From the NCBI RefSeq assembly GCF_944324525.1, contig NZ_CALUWS010000012.1, forward strand, positions 1-59,575: a stretch of DNA of 59,575 nucleotides. Reading direction: 5' to 3'. Shown here one piece after another: positions 44,633-57,722 of the stretch; the stretch's first letter is position 1, and each line of letters starts with the position of its first letter. Origin of the DNA: an uncultured Desulfovibrio sp. Its GTDB lineage: Bacteria; Desulfobacterota; Desulfovibrionia; Desulfovibrionales; Desulfovibrionaceae. The translations under genes were made by a program, and so were the position numbers. The notes under the pieces are model-generated. The model had not been told where the DNA came from and made no database searches. It saw nothing but the letters and a program-made list of their open reading frames with translations.

Positions 44633-46362
44633 GCGCTCTCCCCCGCCGCGCCCCGCAGACGGCCGGCGATGCCCGGCACCACCTGACAGCTCACCCGCAT
44701 GTCCCGCGCGCCGTAGCCGCCGTCATCCAGCGTGGCGAAGGAATCGGCCTCCAGCACTTCCAGCCGGGCCGTCCCGTCCACGGCCTCGTCCGCGCCGTTG
44801 GCCGCCAGATGGCCGCGCAGCAGCTCCAGCGCCCGCGCTTCCACCTGCGGCAGACGGGCAGAAGCGGCAAGCCGCTCTTCATGTTCAAGGGAGGGCGCCC
44901 GCAGCAGGCCGCGCCCGGTATCGGCATAAATCTCAAGCGTGGCCGTGGGCAGGGTCAGGGCCGCGCCTACGGCATTGGCCACGTCCGCATGGGGCGGACA
45001 ATCCACCGGCAGCTCCAGGAAGCGCGCCAGCCGCGGCCGCAGACGATCCGCCGGGCCGCCCACCAGCCAGACGCGGCCGGGGCGCAGCGTCCGCATGCCC
45101 TTGAGCGCCGCCAGCGTGTAGACCGGGCGCTCATTGCAGCCGCGCAAGAGCCTGTCCGCGGCCTCGCCGATCTGCCGCAGGGCGTCCGCCACGGCCTGTT
45201 GCGCCAGCGTCGCGCAGGAACGCCCGCTTGCCGCCGCCAGCGCCTCAAGCGCCCGGCGCGAAGCCGCCGCGTCGCCGGAAAGCGGACAGCCCGGCGTGTC
45301 GGCATCCAGCACATTGAGCGCGTCCAGCAGGGTCGGCCGCGTGCCGCCGAAGGCGCAGGCCGGGCCTTCGCGCAACGGCCCCACCCGTACGCCGTCCTCC
45401 ACGGGGCTGAGGAGCGAATCCCCGCCCACGCCGATGGACAGCGAGGCCAGCGCCCGCACCAGCGTACGCCGCCCGCCGAGCAACATGCCGTCCCTGTCCA
45501 CCACCGGCGATCCGTCCACGAAGACGGCCAGGTCGGTGGTGGTGCCGCCCATGTCCATGAGCAGGGAACACGCGTCCTCCTCCACGGGCGCAAGGGCCAT
45601 GACGCCCATGACGCTGGCCGCCGGGCCGGAAAGGATGGACTGCACCGGCTCCCGGCGCGACAGCGCCGCCGGGACGGCCCCGCCGTCGGCCTTGAGCAGG
45701 CGCACGGGGGCGTTGATGCCCGCCCGGGCAAGCTCGCCCTCCACGGCATCCAGGAAGGCGGCGTGCAGACGGGCCACGGCCGCATTGTAATAGGCGGTGG
45801 CGACGCGACGCGGGAAATTGAGCTGCCCGGAAAGGGCATGGCCGCAGGTCACGGGCAGGCCGCAGGCACGGGCGGCCACCTCCCGCATGGCGTTCTCGTG
45901 CGCGGGATTGCGGGGCGAGAACTTGCCCACGCAGGCCACGGCCCGCACGCCCTCCTCCTTCCAGCGGGCGGCGGCCCGGGCAAGGGCCTCCGGCGCAAGG
46001 GGCGTCACTTCCGTCCCCCGATGATCCAGCCCGCCGGGGACCACGCAGACATGCTCCCCGAGGGCGAAGCGTTCCGGCGCGAGCCCCGGCCCGGCGGAAA
46101 GGGCGAGCCCCACCCTGTCGGCCTTGTTCTGCACGATGGCGTTGACGGCCAGCGTGGCCCCCAGCGTCACCCGGCGGATCTTCTCCGGAGCGAAGGCCCG
46201 CCCCGCCGCCTCTCGCAGCCGCCGCAGCACCTCGGCCACGGACGACGGCAGATCCTCATGACAGGTCGCCGTCTTGGCCGCCGCCACCAGACCTTCCGGC
46301 CCGCACAGGACGGCATCGGTATGCGTACCCCCGGCATCTATGCCCAATACATATTCGGTCAT
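44623..46362 (-). CDS. Hydantoinase/oxoprolinase family protein (HyuA-type)
   Basis: 579 aa. The N-terminal GIDAGGTHTDAVL is the ASKHA phosphate-binding motif; ATLAVNAIVQ and LLMDMGGTTTDLAVF follow, as in the HyuA subunit of N-methylhydantoinase and oxoprolinase. Such enzymes usually pair with HyuB, which is absent; trmL follows instead. The substrate cannot be named. Confidence 0.85.
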   Translation of the reverse strand: MTEYVLGIDAGGTHTDAVLCGPEGLVAAAKTATCHEDLPSSVAEVLRRLREAAGRAFAPEKIRRVTLGATLAVNAIVQNKADRVGLALSAGPGLAPERFALGEHVCVVPGGLDHRGTEVTPLAPEALARAAARWKEEGVRAVACVGKFSPRNPAHENAMREVAARACGLPVTCGHALSGQLNFPRRVATAYYNAAVARLHAAFLDAVEGELARAGINAPVRLLKADGGAVPAALSRREPVQSILSGPAASVMGVMALAPVEEDACSLLMDMGGTTTDLAVFVDGSPVVDRDGMLLGGRRTLVRALASLSIGVGGDSLLSPVEDGVRVGPLREGPACAFGGTRPTLLDALNVLDADTPGCPLSGDAAASRRALEALAAASGRSCATLAQQAVADALRQIGEAADRLLRGCNERPVYTLAALKGMRTLRPGRVWLVGGPADRLRPRLARFLELPVDCPPHADVANAVGAALTLPTATLEIYADTGRGLLRAPSLEHEERLAASARLPQVEARALELLRGHLAANGADEAVDGTARLEVLEADSFATLDDGGYGARDMRVSCQVVPGIAGRLRGAAGESAWN

Positions 46363-46380
46363 GCCTGTTCTCCCCAGGAC

Positions 46381-46426
46381 CTGTTAACACTATTCGCTGT
46401 TTGTTTGGGGGGAAGGGAAACCCCTC
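46381..46426 (+). repeat. Family C partial copy
   Basis: CTGTTAACACTATTCGCTG, then GGGGGGAAGGGAAACCCC, as at 33384, cut off by the tandem repeat at 46427. Confidence 0.65.
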
Positions 46427-46590
46427 GCTCTGCTGTCGATGCCTGTAAGGCCTTACGGCCTAACAGGCACGGCCTTCGGCCGCCTTTCGGTCGCGCTCTG
46501 CTGTCGATGCCTGTAAGGCCTTACGGCCTAACAGGCACGGCCTTCGGCCGCCTTTCGGTCGCGCTCTGCTGTCGATGCCCGTAAGGCTCC
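46427..46590 (+). repeat. 68-bp tandem repeat, about 2.4 units
   Basis: Units begin GCTCTGCTGTCGATGCC at 46427, 46495 and 46563, with an exact 68-bp period. The first two are identical over their length. Each contains GCCTGTAAGGCC...GGCCTAACAGGC and GGCC-TTC-GGCC hairpins. The third unit is truncated by a family A fragment. Confidence 0.9.
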
Positions 46591-46670
46591 GCGGAAAAAC
46601 CGCGTTTTTTTTCGCGAAACGCCAAGCCGTATGGCTTGGGACGCAACGCGTCTCAAACGGAAAATGCTTT
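46589..46670 (+). repeat. Family A partial copy (hairpins 3 and 4)
   Basis: CCGCGGAAAAACCGCG, then the degraded hairpin 4 (GGGACGC...GCGTCTC), then GGAAAATGC. With the tandem repeat it fills most of the gap 46363-46833; the remaining 160 bp before ilvE hold no recognisable gene. Confidence 0.7.
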
Positions 46671-46833
46671 CTTGAAGGCGGCCCCGCGGCCGCGCCCTCT
46701 TTTTGTAGCTTCCGGCGGCGGCTCTGGCAAGCGGCCGCCAGCATGGCCCTTGCCTTATGCCGCGCTTTTCAGTAATTTTTTCCCTCGCGCGGCCAGACCG
46801 CGACAACCCGTACCGGCACAGAAGGATACTCAC

Positions 46834-47754
46834 ATGGAGAAAACGAAATTTATCTGGTTTGACGGCAAGTTGGTCCCGTGGGAAGAGGCTCAGGTACATG
46901 TGCTGACCCACGCGCTGCATTACGGCAGCGCCGTTTTTGAAGGTATCCGCGCTTACGCCTGTGCGGACGGCACCTCCTCGGTCTTCCGTCTGGCCGAGCA
47001 CAGCACCCGTCTCATCAACTCCGCCAAGATCCTTCGTCTGGAACTGCCGTACACGGCCAAGCAGATCTCCGAAGCCGTTGTCGAGACCCTCAAGGCCAAC
47101 AAGCTGCGTGAAGGCTACATCCGTCCCCTCTCCTTCGTGGGCGAAGGGGAGATGGGCGTCTACCCCGGCAGCAATCCCGTGCATACCATCATCGCCGTCT
47201 GGCCCTGGGGCGCCTACCTCGGCCCCGAGGCGCTGGAAATGGGCATCCGCGCCAAGACCAGCTCCTTCGCCCGCATGCACGTCAACACGCTCATGAGCAA
47301 GGCCAAGGCCGCGGGCAACTATGTGAACTCCATCCTGGCCAAGGTGGAAGCCAAGGAAGAAGGCTATGACGAAGCCGTCATGCTGGACACCAACGGTTTC
47401 GTGTCCGAAGCCAGCGGGGAGAACATCTTCATCGTGCGGGACGGCCTCATCAAGACCACGCCGTGGACGTCCATCCTCGGCGGCATCACCCGTGACGCCG
47501 TGATGACCGTGGCCCGCGACCTCGGCTACCGCGTGGAAGAACAGCAGTTCACCCGCGACGAGCTTTACATCGCCGACGAGGCTTTCTTCACCGGCACGGC
47601 CGCCGAACTGACCCCCATCCGCGAGGTGGACCGCCGCGTCATCGGCGCGGGCAAGGCCGGCCCGGTGACCAAGCATCTGCAAAAGGAATTCTTTGCCGTC
47701 GTCAAGGGCGAAAACCCCAAGTATGCCGGCTGGAGCACCCACTACACCATCTAG
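46834..47754 (+). CDS. ilvE: Branched-chain amino acid aminotransferase
   Basis: 306 aa, fold-type IV PLP enzyme that transfers the final amino group to make Leu, Ile and Val. [54 protein letters not shown] (PLP lysine about K158) and [21 protein letters not shown] are conserved. ATG 46834 is used with AAGGA upstream. A GGGGCGCGCC...GGCGCGCCCC hairpin (47768-47794) separates it from dnaX. Confidence 0.95.
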   Translation: MEKTKFIWFDGKLVPWEEAQVHVLTHALHYGSAVFEGIRAYACADGTSSVFRLAEHSTRLINSAKILRLELPYTAKQISEAVVETLKANKLREGYIRPLSFVGEGEMGVYPGSNPVHTIIAVWPWGAYLGPEALEMGIRAKTSSFARMHVNTLMSKAKAAGNYVNSILAKVEAKEEGYDEAVMLDTNGFVSEASGENIFIVRDGLIKTTPWTSILGGITRDAVMTVARDLGYRVEEQQFTRDELYIADEAFFTGTAAELTPIREVDRRVIGAGKAGPVTKHLQKEFFAVVKGENPKYAGWSTHYTI

Positions 47755-47805
47755 TTTCGCCGTCCGCCGGGGCGCGCCCGCAGCGGCGCGCCCCCATCCT
47801 GCCGC

Positions 47806-49680
<1,875 letters not shown>

Positions 49681-49690
49681 GGAGAACTCC

Positions 49691-50002
49691 ATGCGCAACA
49701 TGAACGACATTCTGCGCCAGGCGCAGGTCATGCAGAACAAGCTCGCCAAGCTCCAGCAGGAAGCGGCCGAACGCAGCTATGAAGCCAGCAGCGGCGGCGG
49801 CATGGTCAAGGCCGTGGTCAGCGGCAAGCAGGAGCTGCGCAGCATCGCCATCGATCCCAAAGCCCTGGAAGGCGGCGACGTGGAGATGCTCCAGGATCTC
49901 ATCCTGGCCGCGGTCAACGAGGCCGGCCGCATCGCCCGCGAAACGCTGGAACGCGAAATGAGCGCCATTTCCGGCGGCATCAAGCTGCCGGGCATCTTCT
50001 AG
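49691..50002 (+). CDS. ybaB: YbaB/EbfC-family nucleoid-associated protein
   Basis: 103 aa. MNDILRQAQVMQNKLAKLQQEA forms the dimerising helix and VSGKQELRSIAIDP the conserved sheet. It binds DNA and is usually found between dnaX and recR, as here (10 nt after dnaX, 3 nt before recR). Confidence 0.93.
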   Translation: MRNMNDILRQAQVMQNKLAKLQQEAAERSYEASSGGGMVKAVVSGKQELRSIAIDPKALEGGDVEMLQDLILAAVNEAGRIARETLEREMSAISGGIKLPGIF

Positions 50003-50005
50003 CCC

Positions 50006-50614
50006 ATGTCCGCACGCATACCGGAACCGCTGCGTGAGCTGGTGGAACAGCTCTCGCGCCTGCCGGGACTTGGCCCCAAATCCGCCATGCGCGTGGCCAT
50101 GACCCTGCTCAAGTGGCCGGAAGCCGAGACCCGCCGCCTCGGGCGCAATGTGCATGACCTGCGCGACAGGCTGCATCTCTGCTCCCGTTGCGGCGGTCTT
50201 TCGGGCACGGATCCCTGCGCCATCTGCGGCGACCCCGCCCGCCAGCGGGACACCCTCTGCCTCGTCGCGGAGTGGGACAGCATGCTGGCCCTTGACGAGG
50301 GCGGCTTCTACCACGGGCAGTACATGATCCTCGGCGGCCTGCTGGCCCCGCTGGAAAAGGTTGACTCGGAAAGCCTCGATCTGGAACGGCTCGTCCGCCG
50401 TCTGGAGGAAGGGGAGATCGCCGAACTCATCCTGGCCCTGGGCGCAACCCTGGAGGCCGAAAATACGGCCTCCTTCATCAAGGGGCTGGTGCGGCAACGC
50501 TTTCCCGGCGTCAAGGTATCCCGTCTGGCGCAGGGCATCCCGCTTGGCGCGGAAGTCAAGTACATGGACAAAGAGACCCTCCGCCAGTCCCTGCAGTACC
50601 GCCAGAACCTTTGA
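50006..50614 (+). CDS. recR: Recombination protein RecR
   Basis: 202 aa. The helix-hairpin-helix region LSRLPGLGPKSAMRVAM, the zinc finger CSRCGGLSGTDPCAIC and a Toprim domain (LCLVAEWDSMLALDEGGFYHG) are clear. It works with RecO and RecF in gap repair. Confidence 0.95.
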   Translation: MSARIPEPLRELVEQLSRLPGLGPKSAMRVAMTLLKWPEAETRRLGRNVHDLRDRLHLCSRCGGLSGTDPCAICGDPARQRDTLCLVAEWDSMLALDEGGFYHGQYMILGGLLAPLEKVDSESLDLERLVRRLEEGEIAELILALGATLEAENTASFIKGLVRQRFPGVKVSRLAQGIPLGAEVKYMDKETLRQSLQYRQNL

Positions 50615-50752
50615 GCCGCAGGCCCTGCATCCGGTACGGGAGGCACGGAGTGCCCCTTCCGGCATTCCGCCTTCCGCCCCGGACAAGGCCCTTTCTCCGA
50701 CAACAGCTTTCCCTTCGCGCGCAAAAACGCTGGAAGGGGGCGGCACCTCCTC

Positions 50753-50779
50753 TAAATAATGCGCACAACCTGCCGATAA
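50753..50779 (+). promoter_or_regulatory. Sigma28 (FliA) promoter of the chemoreceptor gene
   Basis: TAAA, 15-nt spacer, GCCGATAA: an exact match to the FliA consensus. It lies about 43 nt before the receptor ATG and puts the receptor in the late flagellar regulon. Confidence 0.9.
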
Positions 50780-50821
50780 GTCTTACCGTCCCGTATCCCC
50801 CGTGCTTTCCGGAGGCGTAGC

Positions 50822-52384
50822 ATGCAAGCCCTGAGTATCAAGCTGACCGCCCTGCTTTTCATCGCCCTTGCCCTGACGGCGGGAGTATCGCTGGCCGCGG
50901 CCTCGCCTCTGGCGGGTCTGGCCACGGCACTTGTCCTGCTTCTTGCGGGCGCGTTCCTCATCCACCGCCTGCTGGCGCCGGTCAGTGCGGCCTGGGAGCT
51001 TATCCGGCAGGCCAATGAGGCCCCCGAAGATCTGGATCTGAGCCCGCGCGAGGAGGACTCCCTGTCCGCCGCCATTCGCGAGTACGTCCGCAAGCGTGAA
51101 GAACGGGCCTACTGGTACGAGAGCATCCTCAATACGGTCCCCTACGGCATTTCCGTAACGGATATGGACATGCGCTGGACCTTCTGCAATACCGCCGCGC
51201 TGCGTTCCATGCAGAAAACGGACATGCAGCAGGTGCTGGGCCAGCACTGCTCGGCCAAGAACGGCTCCACCTGCAATACGCCCAACTGCGGCATCGAACG
51301 CCTGCGCCGGGGCGAGCACGAGTGTCTCAATGTCCTGAGCAACGGCCATGCCATGCGCGTCCATCTTGAATTCCTCAAGAACCGCGCCGGGGAGAACATC
51401 GGCCATGTGGAACTGAGCCAGGACGTGACCGAAGAACTCAGCCTCAAGCGGGAAGCGGGCATCTCCTCCCGCAAGGCGCGCATGGATACCGTCGAACAGC
51501 TCAAGGATGTGGTGGATAAGCTCAATGCCATGACCAGCACGCTTTCCAATGAGGTCAACAAGGTACGGCAGGATGCGGAGCACGCCTCGGCACGCCTTGC
51601 GGAAACGTCCGCCGCCATGGAGGAAATGAACTCCACCGTGCTGGAAGTGGCCAAGAATGCCGAAGATGCGGCCCAGGCCTCGGATTCCGTGCAGAAGGAA
51701 GCCAACCACGGCATGGAGATCATGAACAATACCGTCAACGGCATGAAGAACGTCCAGCAGCGCTCCATGAGCATCAAGGACGATATGGAACACCTTGACG
51801 GGCAGGCCCGGGCCATCGGCGCCGTGCTGACCATCATCCGCGACATCGCGGATCAGACCAACCTGCTGGCCCTCAACGCCGCCATCGAGGCGGCCCGCGC
51901 CGGGGAAGCCGGCCGCGGCTTCGCCGTAGTGGCTGACGAGGTGCGCAAGCTGGCAGAAAAGACCATGAGCGCCACCAAGGAAGTGGAAGATTCCATCGGC
52001 GCCGTGCAGGCCGGGACCCGCCGCAATACCGATACGGTGGAGGCCGCCGTGGGCGACATCGAAAAGGTGGCGGAGATGGCGCAGACCTCCGGGCAGGCCC
52101 TGGCGCAGATCCAGTCGCTGGCTGGCGACTCCAGCCGTCAGGTGCAGGCCATCGCCGCCGCGGCCACGCAGCAGTCCGCCGCCTCGGAAGAGATCGCCCG
52201 CGCCATTTCCGAAGTCAATGTCCTTGGCGGCACCATCTCGGAGAGCATGATCACCGCCAGCGGCACCGTGGAAATGCTGGCCGAGCAGGCCCATACCATC
52301 CAGAGCGTGCTGGAAGGCATCCGCGTTCATGTGGCCCGCGAAGCGGAACAGGCCGCTTCCGAGCTCACCAGCCTGCGCCGTTGA
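50822..52384 (+). CDS. Methyl-accepting chemotaxis protein with Cys-rich PAS domain
   Basis: 520 aa. The N-terminus has two close hydrophobic helices (about 4-28 and 30-48) with almost no periplasmic part, so sensing must be internal. A PAS domain (about 95-205) carries [18 protein letters not shown], a compact set of three cysteines spaced C-X6-C-X4-C. The signalling domain has the hairpin tip [44 protein letters not shown]. No C-terminal CheR-docking pentapeptide is seen. Redox, metal or haem sensing is possible. Confidence 0.93.
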   Translation: MQALSIKLTALLFIALALTAGVSLAAASPLAGLATALVLLLAGAFLIHRLLAPVSAAWELIRQANEAPEDLDLSPREEDSLSAAIREYVRKREERAYWYESILNTVPYGISVTDMDMRWTFCNTAALRSMQKTDMQQVLGQHCSAKNGSTCNTPNCGIERLRRGEHECLNVLSNGHAMRVHLEFLKNRAGENIGHVELSQDVTEELSLKREAGISSRKARMDTVEQLKDVVDKLNAMTSTLSNEVNKVRQDAEHASARLAETSAAMEEMNSTVLEVAKNAEDAAQASDSVQKEANHGMEIMNNTVNGMKNVQQRSMSIKDDMEHLDGQARAIGAVLTIIRDIADQTNLLALNAAIEAARAGEAGRGFAVVADEVRKLAEKTMSATKEVEDSIGAVQAGTRRNTDTVEAAVGDIEKVAEMAQTSGQALAQIQSLAGDSSRQVQAIAAAATQQSAASEEIARAISEVNVLGGTISESMITASGTVEMLAEQAHTIQSVLEGIRVHVAREAEQAASELTSLRR

Positions 52385-52412
52385 GGCCGCAAGCTGTCCT
52401 TTCCGCAACACG

Positions 52413-52437
52413 ACCGCCCTTCGGGGCGGTTTTTTTC
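52413..52437 (+). terminator. Intrinsic terminator after the chemoreceptor
   Basis: ACCGCCC-TTCG-GGGCGGT followed by TTTTTT, 28 nt past the stop. Confidence 0.85.
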
Positions 52438-52506
52438 TTGGGAAAAGGGCACGCGGCAAGCCGCGCCCAAAGCCGACGCCGAAAAACCATCGCAAGGAAA
52501 CAGTCG

Positions 52507-52648
52507 CGCATTTTCCGTTTGGAACGCTTCCCGTTGCGAACCATACGGCTGGCGTTTCGCGGAAAGATCGCGGTCTTCCCGTTTGGTTTGGACGAGGCGG
52601 CGCAATGTCGCCGCCTTGCGTTTTACTTTTTCACAGGCAAAATACTCA
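52507..52648 (-). repeat. Family A four-hairpin repeat, copy 6 (degraded)
   Basis: Retains all four hairpin positions, but with many changes and decayed ends (GCATTTT at left, AAAATACTC at right). It lies between two convergent genes. At 52648-52680 an extra hairpin AACGGCG...CGCCGTT follows, a probable two-way terminator. This accounts for the gap 52385-52719. Confidence 0.7.
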
Positions 52649-52680
52649 AACGGCGGCATCCTTCACGGATGTCGCCGTTT
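52648..52680. terminator. Terminator hairpin between the chemoreceptor and cytochrome genes
   Basis: AACGGCGGCATCC pairs with GGATGTCGCCGTT around TTCAC, and TTTCTTC follows on the plus side. It can serve both convergent genes. Confidence 0.55.
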
Positions 52681-52719
52681 TCTTCAGCTCCCGATACGGG
52701 GCGGCTCGCGCCCTCCCGC

Positions 52720-53547
52720 TTACGGATGATCCTTGAACTTGTCGGCCAGGGCCTTGCTGCCGTTGTGGCAGGGGGTGCAGTCCATGACGCCCTTGGCCCA
52801 GTTGGCTTCGTTGCCCTTGGTCTGGTGACAGGAACCGCAGGTCTCCACGGCGTCCTGCTTGGCGAAGGTCCCCTTGAAGTTCTTGCCCTGATCGATCTTG
52901 GCGTTGAAGATCTCGGCGGCCTTGCCGGCCACGTCGGCCGTGAGACGTCCGCAACGTTCGTTGCGCTTCTTGCTGGTGGCCTCGATCTTGTTGGCATAAC
53001 ACCACTTGGAGACGGAGATGTGGCAAAGCACGGACTGGGAGGCGCTTTGCGGCAGCTCGCCCTTCACGCCCTTGGCCGCGTCGCCGGGCTGGTAAATGGG
53101 CAGCTTGGTGGTCTCGTACCAGCGATAAAGCTCATTGACCATCGGGGTGCGTTCGTCACGTCCCCAGAACAGGGCAAAGGCCGCCGCCGCGCCGTACAGC
53201 GCGCCGCAGATGGTGCCCCAGTCGGAGATGCCGCCCTTGTTGGCCTCCAGCATGGAGAAGGGGAACTGGCTGTACGGCGCGCCGTATTTTTCGGCCAGCA
53301 GCCCCACGATGCTGTAGAACGAACCATACCCACAGGCGTACCCCTTGTGCCAGTAGCCGTCATAGGCCACGGCGGCGCATTCTTTCGGGTCCAGCTTGTG
53401 CGGCGTCCAGCTGAAGTCGCCGCCGGCTTGCGCAAAGCGCTTCATCTTTTCCGACGCCGCCACGGCCGTTGCCGCCATGCCCGAAAACGCCGTCCCGGCC
53501 GCCAGGCCGCCAAGCCCCATCATGAGTTGCCTTCTGCTGAAATCCAT
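52720..53547 (-). CDS. Split-Soret cytochrome c
   Basis: 275 aa. The N-terminus MDFSRRQLMMGLGG is a twin-arginine signal. The middle (about 70-130) has GYACGYGS and GTICGALYGA, typical of the C_GCAxxG_C_C family. Two haem sites, CGSCH (237-241) and CTPCH (257-261), lie near the C-terminus. This is the layout of the dihaem split-Soret cytochrome known from Desulfovibrio desulfuricans, a periplasmic redox protein of unsettled role. A TAT signal suggests that a cofactor is fitted before export. The start follows GGGAGGAG. It is divergent from dnaK. Confidence 0.88.
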   Translation of the reverse strand: MDFSRRQLMMGLGGLAAGTAFSGMAATAVAASEKMKRFAQAGGDFSWTPHKLDPKECAAVAYDGYWHKGYACGYGSFYSIVGLLAEKYGAPYSQFPFSMLEANKGGISDWGTICGALYGAAAAFALFWGRDERTPMVNELYRWYETTKLPIYQPGDAAKGVKGELPQSASQSVLCHISVSKWCYANKIEATSKKRNERCGRLTADVAGKAAEIFNAKIDQGKNFKGTFAKQDAVETCGSCHQTKGNEANWAKGVMDCTPCHNGSKALADKFKDHP

Positions 53548-53580
53548 AGCTCCTCCCTTGGATGAAAACAGGTGCAACAT

Positions 53581-53618
53581 CCCCGTACCCTACGGGGGCT
53601 TTGTTCAATATTTCACTA
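53581..53618. promoter_or_regulatory. Palindromes in the cytochrome/dnaK divergent region
   Basis: CCCCGTA-CCC-TACGGGG (53581-53597) is a perfect palindrome. Next to it TTGTTCAATATTTCACTA (53601-53618) resembles a Rex operator (TTGTGAA-N4-TTCACAA) with three mismatches out of fourteen defined bases. Redox control of the cytochrome gene is possible but unproven. Confidence 0.35.
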
Positions 53619-53667
53619 CGCCCATCCTTCGGCAAGGTCAACGCACGAACAGAATTTTCAAAAAAAA

Positions 53668-53700
53668 TCTTTCCGACCTCTGGACGACGGTCAGGAAAGA
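53668..53700. promoter_or_regulatory. Inverted repeat upstream of dnaK
   Basis: TCTTTCCGACC and GGTCAGGAAAGA form an inverted repeat with a one-base bulge and about 10 nt between the arms. It lies about 80 nt before the dnaK ATG. It is not the CIRCE operator, and no certain sigma32 promoter was found. Confidence 0.35.
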
Positions 53701-53777
53701 CTTACCTTTGCCTCACGACCGGATGCGGCATCGCCCCCGGTCCCGCTATGAGTTATTTCCGCTGGGAGGATTCAGAT

Positions 53778-55694
<1,917 letters not shown>

Positions 55695-55727
55695 ACCTCC
55701 CGACGCATGAGCGTCAGCGTCTGTGCC

Positions 55728-55754
55728 AAAGGCGGGCTTCGGCCCGCCTTTTTG
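55728..55754 (+). terminator. Intrinsic terminator after dnaK
   Basis: AAAGGCGGGC-TTCG-GCCCGCCTTTTT, a perfect stem with a UUCG loop. Confidence 0.85.
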
Positions 55755-55873
55755 CGTCTGTCCAGCCGCCTCCCTTCCCGCCCTGCCCGCGCCGTCCGCG
55801 CGTCCGGCAAGGCTTGCCTCATGCTGCGCCCTGTATTATTCTGAACGGGAACAACTGTTCCGCGGGAGGGAAC

Positions 55874-56113
55874 ATGAAAAGAATCCTGCTTTTTTCGCTG
55901 CTCATGTCGGCTGTTCTGCTGGCAAACGGCTGCGTGAACGGTTCTTACCACGATTACGATTCGCGGCACCGCCCACCGCCCCCTCCGGGGCATCGCCCGC
56001 CGCCGGACCACAGGCCTGATCTCCGCCCGGACCACAGACCGGGCCCGCCGCCGGCCGCACATCCCGATTCGCGCCCTGATCCACGCCCTGACAGACCGGC
56101 CCACCGGCCGTAA
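55874..56113 (+). CDS. Small lipoprotein with Pro/His/Arg/Asp repeats, 79 aa
   Basis: The signal peptide MKRILLFSLLMSAVLLANGC has a lipobox at C20. The mature part is low-complexity with recurring RPD/HRP units (GHRPPPDHRPDLRPDHRPG and similar) and no expected globular fold. GGGAGGG lies just upstream. No family is recognised. The His/Asp-rich repeats could bind metal or span the cell wall, but both are guesses. Confidence 0.7.
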   Translation: MKRILLFSLLMSAVLLANGCVNGSYHDYDSRHRPPPPPGHRPPPDHRPDLRPDHRPGPPPAAHPDSRPDPRPDRPAHRP

Positions 56114-56233
56114 CCACATGATAGGAACGACGGCGGGCGGCATCCTTTGCTGATGATCGCCCGTCGCATGACCGGCGAACCCGCCGCGAATGGCGGTCGT
56201 TCGCCCTTCTTCTAACGCTGGGATTGGTGTTAC

Positions 56234-57658
56234 ATGACTTTGCCGCGCCCCTTCTCCTCTGCCGGATTTCTCCTCCTCCTCTGTCTTGCCCTGAGCGGGT
56301 GCAAATTCTCCTCCACGAGCAGCAAGGAAGAGCCCAAGCCTGCCGTCAAGCAAGGCCCCTGCATCGTGCTGGCCCTGCCCTCGAGCGGCCCTTATGCGGG
56401 CATCTCCAACAAGATCCGCCGCGGCGCGACCGTTGCTGCGCAGGAAATGAAGACCAACGGTATCGACGCCCGCCTGGAACAGCTCAATACCAGCGCCGCC
56501 GACTGGCTGGTCAAGCTGGATGCCCTGCCTGAAAGCTGCGCCGTGGTGGGCGGCCCCCTGCAGGCCCCGGTCTATGCCAAGGCCAGAGAGGCGGGCGCTC
56601 TGCAAAAGCGCGCCTTCTTCACCTTCATGCCCGCCCTGGATGACGGGGAGGAAGGCGTGCAGGCCTGGCGCTTCTTTCCCAGTCCGCAGGACCAGATCGA
56701 TGCCCTGCTGACCTTTGCCACCGACGGCATGGGCATCTCCACCTTCGGGGCCTTCCACCCCAGCGACGCCTTCGCCCTGCGCATGACCGGGCTCATGGAA
56801 CAGACGCTTGCCAAGCGCGGCCTCAGCCTGCAAAAGGCCTCCTATGACGCCGCCAATCCCAACTCCTGGGTCAATGCCGTCGCGCCGCTCATCAACCCCA
56901 CCCAGAGCCAGGACGGCAGCAGCGCCACCCCCATCCCGCAGACGGCCTTTGAAGCCCTCTTCCTGCCGGACTCCTGGCGCAATATGCCCATGCTGACCAC
57001 CGCCCTCGCCTACAACGGCGAGGACCGGCTCGTGCTCATGGGGACCACGCTCTGGGAGCAGGGCCTTTCCGGCAAAAGCGTTGTCAATACGGAGCGCTTC
57101 GCGCTTGCCGTCTTCCCCGGCGCCTGGAACCAGGCCCGGGCCCCCAAGGCCCTGCAGGGCGCGGGGCATGACTTCTGGACCGCGCTGGGCTATGACTTCG
57201 CCCGCTTCACCGTGCAGCTCGGCTTTGCCAAGCGTCCCCCCAGCCCGGACGTCACCGCCGCCTGCGCCCGGCTGCGCATGGTCTGGGGCATGGCCCCCAT
57301 CAAGTGGGACGGCAACGGCATCGCCCATCAGCAGCTCTACCTCTTCCAGCCCGCCGCCAACGGCATGAAGCCGCTCTCGCTGGACGAATACAAGGCCGCC
57401 CGTCAGGCCATCCTCGAACGCGCCGCCCTGCGCATGCAGGGCCTGCCCAGTGTGGACGCTCAGGGCAACCCCCTTGTGCCCGGCACGCAGCCCGGTGTAC
57501 AAGCCGGCATGCCCGGACAGCCGGTGCAGCTGGACGCCAACGGCCAGCCCGTCGCCCAGCCCGCCGTGCAACCCGCCGGACAGCCGGCCCGGCAGCCGGT
57601 CATCGGCACCACGCCGATCCCCTCTTACAAACTGCGGCTGCCCGGATCGGCCAACTAA
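56234..57658 (+). CDS. Lipoprotein of the periplasmic-binding/LpoA-like (PBP activator) fold
   Basis: 474 aa. Lipobox LALSGC gives C23. The main body (about 40-390) resembles a type I periplasmic-binding fold: [47 protein letters not shown], and [20 protein letters not shown]. That fits LppC/LpoA-type penicillin-binding protein activators or an ABC-type Leu/Ile/Val receptor. The C-terminal 80 residues are Pro/Gln/Gly-rich repeats (QPV, QPA). The start follows a weak ribosome site. Confidence 0.65.
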   Translation: MTLPRPFSSAGFLLLLCLALSGCKFSSTSSKEEPKPAVKQGPCIVLALPSSGPYAGISNKIRRGATVAAQEMKTNGIDARLEQLNTSAADWLVKLDALPESCAVVGGPLQAPVYAKAREAGALQKRAFFTFMPALDDGEEGVQAWRFFPSPQDQIDALLTFATDGMGISTFGAFHPSDAFALRMTGLMEQTLAKRGLSLQKASYDAANPNSWVNAVAPLINPTQSQDGSSATPIPQTAFEALFLPDSWRNMPMLTTALAYNGEDRLVLMGTTLWEQGLSGKSVVNTERFALAVFPGAWNQARAPKALQGAGHDFWTALGYDFARFTVQLGFAKRPPSPDVTAACARLRMVWGMAPIKWDGNGIAHQQLYLFQPAANGMKPLSLDEYKAARQAILERAALRMQGLPSVDAQGNPLVPGTQPGVQAGMPGQPVQLDANGQPVAQPAVQPAGQPARQPVIGTTPIPSYKLRLPGSAN

Positions 57659-57722
57659 CTCCTGTCCTTCCGCCGGACGCGGCCCCGCCGCGTCCGGCCT
57701 TTTCAAGCTCAAAGGAAACCAC

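Noticed and set aside
46427-46590. Possible CRISPR array
   Set aside because: The 68-bp units are directly adjacent with no spacers, only about 2.4 units, and no cas genes are in the window.
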